Source: Sequoia sempervirens
Lineage: Eukaryota; Streptophyta; Pinopsida; Cupressales; Cupressaceae
Assembly: GCA_007258455.2 (NCBI GenBank)
Contig: VDFB02344295.1
Location: forward strand, 124,001 to 188,000
Direction: 5' to 3'
DNA length: 64,000 nucleotides
Under the pieces are notes generated by a model. That model had not been told where the DNA came from. It searched no databases and saw nothing but the letters and a program-made list of their open reading frames with translations. Below are positions 10,531 through 21,700 of this stretch, piece by piece. The stretch's first letter is position 1; each line of letters begins with the position of its first letter. Made by a program: the position numbers and the translations under genes.

Positions 10531-11123
10531 AAATCACATAGAATTCTATCACTTGCACTTATGACACATCCATAAGATTGAGTACAATGAATTTTTGCAC
10601 CATGGAAAATAGATTCTACATGAGATTAATGACATTATTTTATCATTGGTTCAAGAGCTAAGTATCCTAACTTTTTATATTTTTTTTATATTTAAGTTAA
10701 TTATCAACCCAACTAATTTAATCTAGGCTAATTTATGCTTATTGAATGCATTTATTTAATTAGCCTAGAATTTTTTTATGTAGCACAATTATTTTCATTA
10801 GGCATGCAATATATATCCTATATAAAAATAATTAAACTTATGATATAATACTTTAATGATTATGACTATGAGATCTTTTTATAAAATATATACATTAAAT
10901 GAGAAAAATAATAATAAGGGTTAGCCATTAAATACAACTCCAAAAGATAATGAAATATTTCACACTTTGAATCAAATATATAACGAGTATTTGAAAATAT
11001 TAGGTGAAACCTAAATTCTAATTTAAAAGCTAGTTAATGGACCTTGGGCCTTTAATCTATTTGTGAAATTGAATAGTTATTAATGAGCCCACTAGAGATC
11101 AAGTCTTTTTGAATGCAAAACCT
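10531..11123 (+). repeat. Direct repeat A, copy 2 (~0.59 kb)
   Basis: This is the partner of 5074-5634. A smaller motif just upstream (10456-10530, CAAATCTTACAATAGATAAAAA) recurs just downstream (11216-11276). The original arrangement was probably two tandem units, later split by the short-LTR element. Confidence 0.85.
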
Positions 11124-11907
11124 ATTTGCTAAATTTTTTTAGATGATATAAATCCTCCATCAAAAAATAAATAAATTAAAAATCTAAAAATTTAAAAATT
11201 AAATTTAATCAATCCACAAATCTTACAATAAATAAAAAATAAAATAAAATAAAAAATTTGATAAAAAATAATTAAAAGTAAAAACATATATAATTTGAAT
11301 TATGTACTCAATTTCCACAAAAACATCATACTAGTTTTACATTTGTCAATCAATCAAAATGAATTATAAAAGAAGAAAGACAGATGTAGGGTATTCAATT
11401 TTTCCCGCTGTAAACATACAACAATTAATAGCTCATATTGTTTCCTTGATCTATAAGCGATCGTAGTGGACCTTTTTATTAATTGCAGATCGAGATAGCC
11501 AACGGTCTTAACTCCTTCCAAAGTACTTGGAATACATCAACACCATTCTTGTGCCACTTTTTTTTTTTTTTTTTTAAATTTCTCCCGCCTAGGCGATCCA
11601 CATTGGAATCTCAACCCAAGATTATTATCTCTCCATTTAAGAAGATCGGATTTAATTGCATTTACTTCTCTGCAACTGGTAGCGGTTGCATTTATGAAAG
11701 CTGGCGGCGATGGAACATCCCCTAAATGTATTATGATCCCTAGTAATCAAACCCTAAGAAAACCTTGGTCAATTAATTAAAAAATCTTTCCCACCCTATT
11801 TATTACACAAGCACATATCTTTCGTATGAAAATAAGCTTGCACTGCAAAGTTTTTGCTGCAAGATTCAAAGGTCTTTGGTTTTGAAAATATCTTAAGTTC
11901 TTCAGAG
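11124..11907. other. Gene-free AT-rich stretch with a poly-T run
   Basis: It contains repeat-A-associated A-rich sequence (11216-11276) and an uninterrupted run of about 18 T near 11560. A TATTTATTACA-like motif sits near 11800, before the ORF remnant at 11908, but promoter activity cannot be claimed. Confidence 0.4.
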
Positions 11908-12290
11908 ATGGGGTCTTCAAGGATGTCAAGCACAGTGGATTCAAAATCCACTGAGGATTTACAAGGAAAAAGAATTGAAAGAAAGCTTCAGAGGAAACTC
12001 AAAAATGACATTATGTAGTAAACAAAGAACTTGCCAAAATGATTGAAAAAATAATTGCTGAAATATTGAAAAAAGAAATGAGATAAACGTTTGAAATGTT
12101 TAAATCTTTTATGGAGGAAAGTAAAGAACAAATCCAAAAGCACCTAAACAAAATCAAGGAATCAAATGATATGTTGTTGCATTTTGTGGAGGATAGTGTT
12201 GCCATTTCAAAGCAGAGCCATGAAATTTTCTGCCCTGAAATTTTCTATAATGCATGTATGAATGGTAAATTTTATGGATTATATAAGTAA
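11908..12290 (+). pseudogene. Degenerate coiled-coil ORF, unknown function
   Basis: An ATG at 11908 opens MGSSRMSSTVDSKSTEDL and a basic helix. It is followed by a frameshift near 12015, an in-frame TGA and a second open stretch (12096-12290) that reads as an amphipathic helix (MFKSFMEESKEQIQKHLNKI). The two parts make sense together as one short coiled-coil protein. It could be a broken host gene exon or a Gag fragment. I recognise no family. Confidence 0.3.
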
Positions 12291-12447
12291 ATATTTAGGG
12301 TTTAGGCGAGGTTTTTTGAGGTTATATATGAATATTGCAAGGATTTGTACTTTGAAGGCGAAATGTTAGGGTTAAAGAAGGTTATGTAGTAGTGTTATTA
12401 TGTTTGGAGTGTCGGTGGAGTTTGCAGAGTTTATATTAAGTTGCAGG

Positions 12448-12895
12448 TGTTAGTGTAATTAATTAATTATTACACTAGCATAAGTTAACTTAGGTCTTGC
12501 ATTTAATTAATTTAGTCCTAGGTTGCATCATTTAATAAATGGGATAATATTCCCTTCCTTATTTGTAGGAGATAAGATTCCTTCTAGAAGATGAGTTGTC
12601 CTTCTAGAACTTATCTCCTCATTTAATGATCATCTAGATAGGGTTCACATGTTGTCACATGTTGTTAGATTATAACACATGGCAAAATCTCATGCATATT
12701 AGGGTTTACCTCTTTCCTATATAATCAGGCATCTTGTTCATTTGTAATATATCCAATATCAATATATTATCAATAGAATCTTTAATTAGCATTCCATTGT
12801 TGCAACACTTTCTTTGTGGTTGATCATCTTTCCTGGCTCAAAGGTCCTTCATCGAAGACTGCAGCTTCAAGGACTGTGCATCCATAATCTCAACA
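12448..12895 (+). repeat. 5' LTR of the small LTR element
   Basis: It begins TGTTAGTGTAATTAATT and ends ATAATCTCAACA. A CTATATAATCAGG motif near 12717 is a good TATA candidate. The block CTTCTAGAAGATGAG...CTTCTAGAACTT contains an imperfect hairpin. Confidence 0.93.
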
Positions 12896-12907
12896 TGGTA
12901 TCAGAGC
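12896..12907 (+). other. Primer-binding site, initiator-Met tRNA type
   Basis: TGGTATCAGAGC directly follows the LTR; it is the canonical plant Copia PBS. Confidence 0.92.
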
Positions 12908-14039
12908 TTGTCCAGTGAAACATCAACCCTCGATCAAGAAAGTTGGTGTGCGAGATTCTTGCAGGTTGAAGGTTTCCATTGAAGGCTACTTGTTTCCACC
13001 CGGGGACCAAGCTAATTTCTGAAGCAAATTGAGTCAGATACGAGCTCGCCATTGTCTTCAGAAGGCCTCAAAACCTTAGGATCGCCTGCCCATTCATCAA
13101 AATCAGATACATCAACCCGGGAGCTTCAGAGGTATTTTTAGGGTTTGCAAAATCAATCGTACTATCCGTACAATTTGCAGTGAAAAATCATCCCGGTCAG
13201 TTGTCCTCTAAGGAAATTTTTTTTTCTATGTAGGCCACTTTTCGTTTCAAAAAAATCGGGCTAATATTTTTTATTGTTTGGCAAAAATCATATTTTTCTA
13301 TAGTTTCTGAAAAATATTTTTGGAGCGACTGCAAATTTATTTCCTAGTCGGCATGTTATTTATCATCGACATATCAAAGGGGGTTTGATTTTTTATTCCG
13401 CAGGCTTAATATTTTGCATATAAAATTTTTGGTTGGCCTCAAATAAATTTTTATATTTGAAGATTATGTTTTTTGATTTTTAATTGCTTTTAGCAATATT
13501 AAAAATCAAAATTTATACATGTTGGCCATTCATTTCTAAGTCTGCAGACTTCAAATTCCTCATTGGACGCAATCAAAGGGTACCGTGGCATTTATTTTTC
13601 GATAGGGCAAGGTACCATTGTCGGCCCATTTGGGGGGCCGACCCCACCGGCTGTCTACTGATCACCTTCATCAGAGTCTTCTCTCTGTCTTTCGTGCCGC
13701 CGACAGTCCCTGCCGCCGGTGTTTGACTACCGGGCTCCATCGCTGATTTCAACTCCCGCCGGCCGAAGTCTTCACCGTCGGCATTGCTCCCGCTGACAAC
13801 CATGGGCTCCGCTCCATCCAGCTGCGCCGCCCTGGCCGCCGCTCAACAACCGCTCACATTTCTGCATTTTCATCTCCTTTTGGAGGGGTTTTCTTCGGGT
13901 TTTCCACCTTTTTCACAACCCCGGTTGTGGGAGATTTTACGCATCTTCATGTACATGGGTACCTAACACATGGCGGGACCCATCATCATCTTTGCATTAT
14001 CATTTCATTTTCCTCCCTAAAGTTACACTATGGGGGTGT
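12908..14039 (+). other. Internal region of the small LTR element, no ORF recognised
   Basis: The first 650 bp are AT-rich and the segment 13560-13850 is GC-rich with CCG/CGG repeats. Only short overlapping ORFs on both strands are seen, none with a domain. The polypurine tract is TGGGGGTGT at 14031-14039. Confidence 0.6.
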
Positions 14040-14483
14040 TGTTAGTGTAATTAATTATTACACTAGCATAAGTTAACTTAGGTCTTGCATTTAATTAATT
14101 TAGTCCTAGGTTGCATCATTTAATAAATGGGATAATATTCCCTTCCTTATTTGTAGGAGATAAGATTCCTTCTAGAAGATGAGTTGTCCTTCTAGAACTT
14201 ATCTCCTCATTTAATGATCATCTAGATAGGGTTCACATGTTGTCACATGTTGTTAGATTATAACACATGGCAACATCTCATGCATATTAGGGTTTACCTC
14301 TTGCCTATATAATCAGGCATCTTGTTCATTTGTAATATATTCAATATCAATATATTATCAATAGAATCTTTAATTAGCATTCCATTGTTGCAACACTTTC
14401 TTTATAGTTGATCATCTTTCCTGGCTCAAAGGTCCTTCATCGAAGACTGCAGCTTCAAGGACTATGCATCCATAATCTCAACA
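14040..14483 (+). repeat. 3' LTR of the small LTR element
   Basis: Partner of 12448-12895. It differs by a 4-base deletion in the ATTAATTA run and about six substitutions. Confidence 0.93.
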
Positions 14484-14590
14484 GCAGGAACCTTTTTTCT
14501 GAAGCAAATGAAGGCTTTAATGTATTTAGTAGACTTTAAATGTTGAAAGCGTGCATCAAATGTCATTTTTTATGTTGTACCTATTTCTTA

Positions 14591-14825
14591 TATGAATTAA
14601 AATACGAGTTATTTAGTTGTTTGTATTGAAGTTGTTCCTATGCAATGGAAAAGCCAAAGAGTTCTTGCATATCTGAATATTTATATGAATTAAAATATGA
14701 TTTATATTTAGTATTTTGTATTGAAGTTATTCCTATGCAATGGAGAAGCCAAAGAGTTCTTGCGTATCTAAATTAAAATACGAGTTATATTTAGTTGGTT
14801 GTATTGAAGTTGTTCCTATGCAATG
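14591..14825 (+). repeat. Tandem repeat, three ~60-93 bp units
   Basis: Units start at 14591, 14684 and about 14768. They share TGAATTAAAATA(C/T)GA, GTATTGAAGTT(G/A)TTCCTATGCAATGG and, in the first two, AGCCAAAGAGTTCTTGC. No gene is implied. Confidence 0.8.
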
Positions 14826-14829
14826 GGTA

Positions 14830-14963
14830 TGCATAATGTTTTCCAATAGTTTATATGAACTTTATTTTATGGTGTATATTTATATGCAGGAATTTATGCA
14901 TAATGTTTATCAATATCTTATTTGAACTTTATTTTATGGTGTCTATTTATATGTAGGAATTTT
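14830..14963 (+). repeat. Tandem repeat, two 67-bp units
   Basis: TGCATAATGTTT...GAACTTTATTTTATGGTGT...GGAATTT occurs at 14830-14896 and 14897-14963, right after the previous array. Confidence 0.8.
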
Positions 14964-16259
14964 CATTTTCATGTCTACTGATTTGTTCATTATTTATATG
15001 AGTATGTTGTCACTGTGACAACTATGTTATAGAGGGCTTACTGAATGCTCACTTAATTTTTGAATTTGTTGTATTTTAAAAAGTCATGCAAGCCCACTGA
15101 GTGTGAGAACTCTGTGATAAATGGTTTATAGAAAACTCGTTTGAACTTACTGTATTCTAGAAAGTTATGTTAAGCCCAGTGAGTTTCTTTGCTTAACATG
15201 AAATATAAGTTTCATATTTAAAGTTGAAGGTTATCGTCACACAAAAAGTTAAAGGGTTTGATATTATGTTAGGCATTATCACATAAAATCTCTCTCAAAC
15301 CTTTAAATTATTTGAGTTTTCTCCTACATCTGTTAATAGTAAACCAAATACGCATATCATGTTATCAAAAAAATTAGAATTACAAAGAACACACCGGCCC
15401 CCAACACAACAAAATTTGAGTGAGTCATAAAATTTGTAACAGTGTGCTTTGTAAGCTACTATGGAAGAACATGTCTTACAAGAGGTTGAATCTTCTGGGA
15501 TGTGATGGTGGGATTTCTTTTTGTTATAGCTGGTCATTCTGGGTGGCTTTATGCCTGTGGCCTTTTCAAAAACCCTAATGGCAGGGTACCTGTAAAGTCT
15601 CAATGCTTTTTTGTAACTGCTTTTTTTTTTCCTTGTGCACAACTTATTTACTAGCCTTGGGAGCCTAATTAGCAGGCACAGAGGATTTGCAATTGACTAG
15701 CAGTTCAAGATTGAGATATTTTTGTAATAAATAAATACCAATGCATCATAAGATTTAAAATAAACCCATTTCTCTTATTGCACGTTTTCTCGTTAATCCA
15801 TTCAAATCTAACCATCTCATAGGTTTGGAAGAAAAGTATTTTATTGCAAGTGGCATTGTTTACTTGTTTGTACCCTCTATACACTCGGCGTTTTTCCATG
15901 AATAAGCAGGTCAGTGGTTGTGAGATGGTGACCTGTATATGATTTGCATGTTTGATCTCTAGTGGCCTTGTAATAGAAAGTAGATGTTTTATCAGAATCG
16001 TGAAGCATGAAGTTCTGAAAAAACTGTAGCCTTTATAATCATGATCATTTAAAATTGCAACACAAATTAGATGTTGATTAAAAATTCTAAGCAAAAGTTT
16101 TATAGCTTACAATTTTTTTTTTATTTAATAATTTTGAAACTATTATATATTTATTTTAAATAATTTTAAATGTTTTTTTTTTTAATTGATTCATAGGATA
16201 ATTAGTTCGTAAATTAAATGCTTTATTTTTTTCAAAATACATCTTACTGTATTAAGAAT
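14964..16259. other. Gene-free stretch with two doubtful minus-strand ORFs
   Basis: Minus-strand ORFs of 115 codons (15642-15295, basic N-terminus MCTRKKKSSYKKAL, several Cys and His) and 129 codons (16094-15705) are open. Neither shows a domain I know, and the sequence is AT-rich. I do not call them genes. Short near-repeats occur around 15060 and 15160 (AAGCCCA(C/G)TGAGT). Confidence 0.4.
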
Positions 16260-16490
16260 GATGTAATGATTTAGATATTTGTGGCACTAATAGTATGGAA
16301 TGGATGGGGTGATAGTATGATGATTTTTATTAGGGATAAAAAAATTTAAAATGAGTACTTATGTTATAGAGCATTTTTTTTATATTATTTTATTTTTCTC
16401 TATTTATTAAAAAAAGAGATAAGAAGAATTAGATGAGTAACTATATATATAAAAGAACATTTGTATTATTTTTATTTTTTTGCTATTGTC
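16260..16490 (+). repeat. Degenerate ~200-bp tandem repeat, left part
   Basis: The block AGATATTTGTGGCACTAAT...TTTTTATTAGGGATAA...ATGTTATAGAGCA is repeated in diverged form at 21331-21540. LINE-A inserted between the copies. Confidence 0.7.
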
Positions 16491-16504
16491 AAGTTTAGAT
16501 ATTT

Positions 16505-16858
16505 TTGAGGTCCCGTGACCTTTGAGTCAGTGAAAGATGTTTCAAACCCTTCTGTGAAGGGGAAAGAAGCTCTGGTTGGAGCTGATTATGTTTCACAGTA
16601 GCCTAGGACAAAGGATACGCCTTGGCCGGCTGCTCTCATGTTAACACAATCGAATCTTTCTTCTCCTGTGATGGGAGCTCAAAGGCGATATCGCAACCCT
16701 TCCCATCCTAGGGAAGAAGGGGAATATGTTCATGAAAAGCGGAGGATGTCCTCTCCATCCATCCAGGTTGGATCAGTTCCACCAGAATTTTTGTAGAATC
16801 GTTTCTCTTCTCCGAATGAAGAGGAATCGGGTTTCAAAAATATGGAGGAGTTTCACTC
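16505..16858 (+). pseudogene. LINE-A ORF1 C-terminal remnant
   Basis: A low-complexity, Ser/Pro/Arg-rich stretch with two in-frame stops (one TAG after DYVSQ-like sequence) ends just before the ORF2 start. This resembles the disordered tail of plant L1 ORF1 proteins. The DUF4283 and CCHC parts are missing because of 5' truncation. Confidence 0.6.
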
Positions 16859-17605
16859 ATGAAGTTCCTCTCATGGAATGTTCAAGGTCTGACAGACCTC
16901 TCCAGAAAGTATTCTGTCAGGGATACCTTATGTAAGTACTCTGGTATTGAAGTGCTTTGTCTCCAAGAAGTTAAAATTTTTGTTTTTTTGCTTGTTGCAG
17001 CTTGTCGCTCTATTTGGCCAGCCAATAGAATGTTTTGTACTACTCATGATGTTGGGCGTGGCGGAGTTTTCACCCTTTTAGCCCCACGGTGGCACTCTTT
17101 TGTGGTCGACCACGGGTTTGATCCCACTCATCGGCTTGTCTGGATCCTTCTCAACATTGATAATCATTCATTTGGGATTATTAATGTCTATGCTTCTAAT
17201 GATGTTGTGGAACGCTCTTTACTCTGGTGTTGGATTGCTGATTCTTTACCAGTTGCTACTTGGTTACTATGTGGGGACTTCAATATGGTAGAAATGGTGT
17301 CTAACAAAGATGACACTTTGCCATTTAGATGGACAGCTAGGGAAAGGGAGGCGTGGTTTTACATAAGCAATAAATTGGGGCTTTTTTATCCCAATATTGG
17401 CCGCCGCCATTCTCATTCTCTCTGGCACACTTGGTATAATTACAGAGCCGGTTCTGACAGAATATTTAAGCCCCTTGATCGTGCCATGATCTTGGTGCAA
17501 TATTTTTTCTCTTTTGACAACTCTCTCTCGGTTAAGTCGTTAGTGGATGTGACCTTGTCAGACCACTTCCCCATTTCTTTTTGCATTGAATGGGAGACTC
17601 GATAG
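16859..17605 (+). pseudogene. LINE-A endonuclease (EEP/APE-like), start of ORF2
   Basis: ORF2 starts at the ATG at 16859 with MKFLSWNVQGL, the hallmark start of plant L1 ORF2. Of the 248 codons, the catalytic motifs LCLQEVK (Glu), NVYASN, LLCGDFNMV (Asp, Asn) and the terminal LSDHFPI (Asp, His) are all present. It would nick target DNA to prime reverse transcription. It is the best preserved domain of LINE-A. It ends at a TAG, after which the ORF continues in another frame. Confidence 0.92.
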
Positions 17606-19171
17606 TCTTGTACAAGTTAAACTCAAATTTTTTAAACACATCTTTACTCTGCCACAAACCTACCCTGGTCCACATTCGCAGAGTCTAGAATTTGGAGTGG
17701 AAACCAACTCATCATATAGGCTGGATTTCTTGGTGGAATGAATCTATCATCTACACGGCTAGATTTCTGTGCATTTATGGGCACCAGCTGGCTATTTTTC
17801 ACTAGCGATTTTATGAGGCTACCATCGCTGACCTCTATGCTGCTTTTGAGGCTTTGGAGGCCAACCCCTTTTCTCTATCATTGCAAGTCAAGGTGGTGAA
17901 ACTAAGGCACAAGAAACAAATTGCTACAGCTATGCTGCTAGAGGTGCGCAAATCAAAGCCTGGTTACATTGGCTTAAAGTTGGTGATCGTGCCTCTAAAG
18001 AGTTTTTTTGGCTCTGCGTGCCAGGCACTCATCCCTAGGCATTAAAAAAATCAAAGATGGTTTTCAGGTGCTTTCTGAGCTGCTTGATATTCTCCAGGCC
18101 TTTGTACGTCATTATGAGCAAGTCTTCACTGCACAAGAATTCACGCTTGTGCAACAACAAGCCCTTCATGATTGTCTTGTTGTTGTGCCAAATAAGCTTT
18201 CTTTAGCTTATAATTTTTTTTGTGATCAACTGTTATCATTTGATGATCTTAAAGAGGATGTCTATTCCATGGCTGATGACAAAGCCCCATGAATTGATGG
18301 GTTCCCTTGTGAATTCTACAAAGCCATGTGGGACTATATTGGGCACGATCTGCATCAAGTTTACTTAGAAGCTTTTCATTCTAATTCTCTAGGTAACTTA
18401 ATTAATAAAGGTAACATAAAATTCATATCTAAGCTGGGTGACCCAGAAGAAATTTGCAACTAGAGACTTATCACACTTATTAATGTCTCCTACAAGATTA
18501 TCGCCAAGGCTTTGGCTCTTAAAATTTTCCATCTTCTACCTTAGATTGTGTGCCCGGAACAAACTAGGTTTATCAAATCCAGATTTAATTTGGATAATAT
18601 TATTTTTGTTTGGGAAGGCATGGAATGGGCTAAACGTTCAAACCAAAAAGTCGTGTTCATTAAAATTGACTTTTCCAAGGTCTATGACCGCATTGAATGG
18701 CCATTTATTCTTGCTATGCTGCAAGCTTTGGGTTTTGGGCCCAATTTCATTCAATTTGTTCGAATGCTCTTTGTAGATGCCTCAGTTTGTATCACCATCA
18801 ATGGCCATCAATCCTCTGCCTTTGGAATCTTTCGTTCCATTCGGAAAGGGTGCCCATTGGCCCCCTCTTTGTATGTGCTTGCAGCTGAGGGTTTTGGTTA
18901 CCTCTTGGCTAACACAGTTTCCCAACAGCGGGTCAAGGGAATTTCTCTGCCCAACTCTCAGACTCAGCTTGTTAATGGCCATTTTGCTGATGACTCATTC
19001 CTCACCCTTCTGGAGGAAGAAGACTCCATTGCGGCGACTCTTGATTGTCTTAATACCTTCTGTCTTGCTTTAGGCTCTGCCATCCAGTGGCATAAAACTG
19101 TGTTATCAATAGTCTATCTTTCCCTCTTCACCTTGGCTGCAACAGTATGGATGGAAGTGGATCAGGCCTAG
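17606..19171 (+). pseudogene. LINE-A reverse transcriptase
   Basis: The domain is spread over several frames. 18008-18292 holds the N-terminal part ending YSMADDKAP. 18548-19171 holds the core: EQTRFIKSR, IKIDFSKVYDRIEW (catalytic Asp), IRKGCPLAPSLY and the active site FADDSF, where most L1s have YADD or FADD. A TAG just before CPEQTRF stands where the family has Gln (CAG). It would copy element RNA at the nicked target. It is inactive because of stops and frameshifts. Confidence 0.9.
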
Positions 19172-21186
19172 AGAAATTTTTAGTTTCTAGGAATTTCCTT
19201 TGCCTTTTAGGTGTCTCCAACTGAGCTTTGGCAAGCCATGCTCTCCAGATTTGAATAGAAGCTTGCTTATTGGGTTACCAAGCCCCTCTCTTTGGCAGGG
19301 AAATTCCAGGTGTGTTCCAAAATTCTAGCGGCCACCCATGTTTATTATTCTTCTTGTCGGGCCCCCTCCAAAGCTGCCCATGGAAAGCTTGAGAAATTGC
19401 TTCATGACTTTCTCTAGGCCTCCTCTGAATCTCATAGAGGGTTTCATCGTGTGGCTTGGAAATTCTGCTGCCTTCCTAGAGACTCGGGAGGTCTCGGGTT
19501 GTTGTCTAGTCAACGACAAGGGATTTCTCTATGTGTTAAATGGATTATTTGTGCCCTTACTAGAGACGAGGCTTGGAAAATTCTTCTTAGGCATATTATT
19601 CAATCTGGCTTCCCTATCCATAAGTTTTCCTGGAAAGGGATTGGCTTTCAAACCCTTTTGGTCATGGAAGAACCAGTCCAAATTATTGGGACATTTGTGG
19701 CCAAAAGCATCTGGCAGGCCTGGGAAGTTGTCAAACCCTAGCTCCGTTGCGCTGGCTCTGGTTTTTGAGATGGGCTTTCTCTCAACCAACACAATATTTG
19801 GTGGTCATCTCTTTTTGCTTACAATGGTTAGCCGTTGGTTGTCACCTGGGATTAAGGCGCTCAAATTTCACAAAAAAAGTATCCAAACCCTGCAACAGAT
19901 CTTTCATAGACCCACCATGCATATTATGTCGTGGGAAGTTTTTCGTGCCCAATAAAGGCTTCATAATCAGGACCATGCTACTTATGATGGTCTGGTGAAT
20001 GCCATTCCTGCTGAAATGCTTCATAAGGTTGGAATTCGTGGGACCAAACCTTGATGGAAAGACTGGAAGTGGTATCCAAACACCCCTTGCAGGAACTACC
20101 AGCCTTGGCTTGGTTACAGGTGGCTCTCACCACATTTTCCTATCATTCAGAGTTTGAACCAGAAGTGGCTTCTTTAATCTCTCGCTCATGTCAAGCGTAA
20201 AATATTTTCTGCCACTTGGTCTGCAAGTGTTGAACTGAAACTTTCCCACTTTTCCTGGTGTATTCTTTTCCAAAGCTTGCCTGTGGGTTCTCAGTTGGTT
20301 CACCTGGGGGTCCGGGACCCTCGATGCCCTTTTGTGGGCAAGCTGAGAATTTTAAGCATCTTTTCTGGTTTTGTCCCAGAGCCCAATAGATTTGGACTTG
20401 GATTCATGACTTTTTTGACCCTTTAGGCCAGAACCTTTCTCCAGGCATATGGTGTTGCTAGGAGATTCTCCTAGATTTCCTGCAAAATTCACCCAACTTT
20501 GGTACACTTTTAGGGTGGAAATTCTCTTCAATATTTGGAAAGACATAAATGCTTACATTTTTTCACATACTCAAATGGATATTCATGTATCTTTATATGC
20601 TAAAGCTATGATTTGCTCTAATGTACTTTTACAGGTTCAAGTGCAAGCTAACAAAGTTGCACTTGAGGTTGCTCATCTTCAAGTTCTCCTAGACCACTGG
20701 GGTAATGCCCTTTGTATTATTGCTCGGGTCCTCGCTTCACCCACCTCTTCCCGTGGGCGGTCGCCCTCTAGGGGCTGGCAATAGAGTGGCTCTACGTGTC
20801 CCCATTCCCAGCCCTCGCCTCAGCGGGATTCTCACACTCCTTGGCGAAATCGTTCTCCTCCGCTATGGGCTAGCTAGGGGTGGCCTTCTGGTAGTGCTTC
20901 GAGGAGCAGTGGTGGCGGTTCTGAGTGGCCCTCTGATGACCCTCCTACTTCTGGCTCTAGTTGGCCAGCCACTGGTAAAATGTTTCCGCGTCTGGCGCTT
21001 GCAATCTCACCTCGACGCGAGGAAGAAGATAAAGAGAAAAAAGATGTTGATGATGGTTGGGGTCCTCTTGACGTCACTCCAGACCCCACTGATGTATGGG
21101 GGAAAAATTTCCTGGCTCTGCTGGCACTGCTCTGGCCACTTAATGGCCTTTTTATTTACTTTGTAATTTTGGACTTCTGGGCTTAG
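19172..21186 (+). pseudogene. LINE-A ORF2 C-terminal part with zf-RVT region
   Basis: Fragments in shifting frames cover the thumb/connection (HRVAWKFCCLPRDSGGLGLL, 19437-19510) and the zf-RVT zinc-binding region near 20325-20400 (PFCGQAENFKHLFWFCP). A terminal helical stretch (20449-20784) and a last open frame to 21186 follow. No RNase H motif was found. The 3' UTR is very short. Confidence 0.75.
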
Positions 21187-21322
21187 CCCATGTGATTTGT
21201 TGTTTTTTCTAGGGCTGCCCATTTGACTCTCAGGGTGTGCCTTTTTACCACCCACCTTTTTTTGTGAATATGTATCTTTATATTTGAATTAATATAGATA
21301 GTTGCCTATTCATAAAAAAAAA

Positions 21323-21700
21323 AAGTTTAGATATTTGTTTAGAAATGACACTAATGGTATTGAATGGTTAAGAACATTTGTATTATTATTATTTTTTCTA
21401 TTTTCAAGTGTAGATATTTGTTTAGACATGATATTAATGGTATTGAATGGTTGAGGTGATGGTCTTGAGAGTTTTTATTAGGGACAAGTGAAAATTAAAA
21501 CGAGTGTTTGTGTTATGGAGCATTTGTATTATTTTTTGTGTTTTTTTTAACAAGTATTTGTATTATTTTATTTTTTGTTACTTATTAGAAAAAGAGATAA
21601 GTCAAAATTAAAATGAGTTCCTATATATAGGAGCACTTGTATTATTATTATTATTATTCTATTGAAAGTTTCATGATAAAATATTTAAATTCAAAAAAAG
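21323..21700 (+). repeat. Degenerate ~200-bp tandem repeat, right part
   Basis: At least two further copies of the unit seen at 16260-16490: one short from 21331 and one longer from 21412 (AGATATTTGTTTAGACATGATATTAATGG...TTTTTATTAGGGACAA). The region also has ATT trinucleotide runs (21640-21658). Confidence 0.7.

Larger units (their letters stand above)
12448..14483 (+). mobile_element. Small non-autonomous LTR element, TSD GCAGG
   Basis: Two nearly identical repeats (448 and 444 bp) bound a 1.1-kb internal region. GCAGG occurs immediately outside both ends (12443-12447 and 14484-14488), a perfect 5-bp TSD. A perfect TGGTATCAGAGC PBS and a TGGGGGTGT purine tract sit at the expected places. 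No protein domain was found inside. At 2.0 kb it falls in the TRIM/small-LARD range. By eye the LTRs differ by about six substitutions and one 4-base indel, so this is among the younger insertions here. Confidence 0.93.
16505..21322 (+). mobile_element. LINE-A, L1-type, 5' truncated
   Basis: A 14-bp TSD, AAGTTTAGATATTT, flanks the element (16491-16504 and 21323-21336), and the 3' end is an A run after CTATTCAT. It contains the tail of ORF1, then ORF2 with an AP-type endonuclease, reverse transcriptase and a zf-RVT region. The 5' end begins inside ORF1, the usual result of incomplete target-primed reverse transcription. Many stops and frameshifts make it inactive. It belongs to a different L1 lineage from LINE-B: I found no RNase H domain here. 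Confidence 0.93.

Noticed and set aside
13484..13966. Overlapping ORFs in the GC-rich interior of the small LTR element
   Set aside because: GC-rich sequence is open in several frames on both strands; no motif supports any of them.
15295..16094. Two minus-strand ORFs of 115 and 129 codons
   Set aside because: AT-rich, no recognised domain, no promoter or splice evidence; kept only as a note on a gene-free stretch.
20705..21166. 153-codon plus-strand ORF at the LINE-A 3' end
   Set aside because: Overlaps a better frame ending at 21186; Arg/Gly/Leu composition from a GC-rich stretch, no domain.
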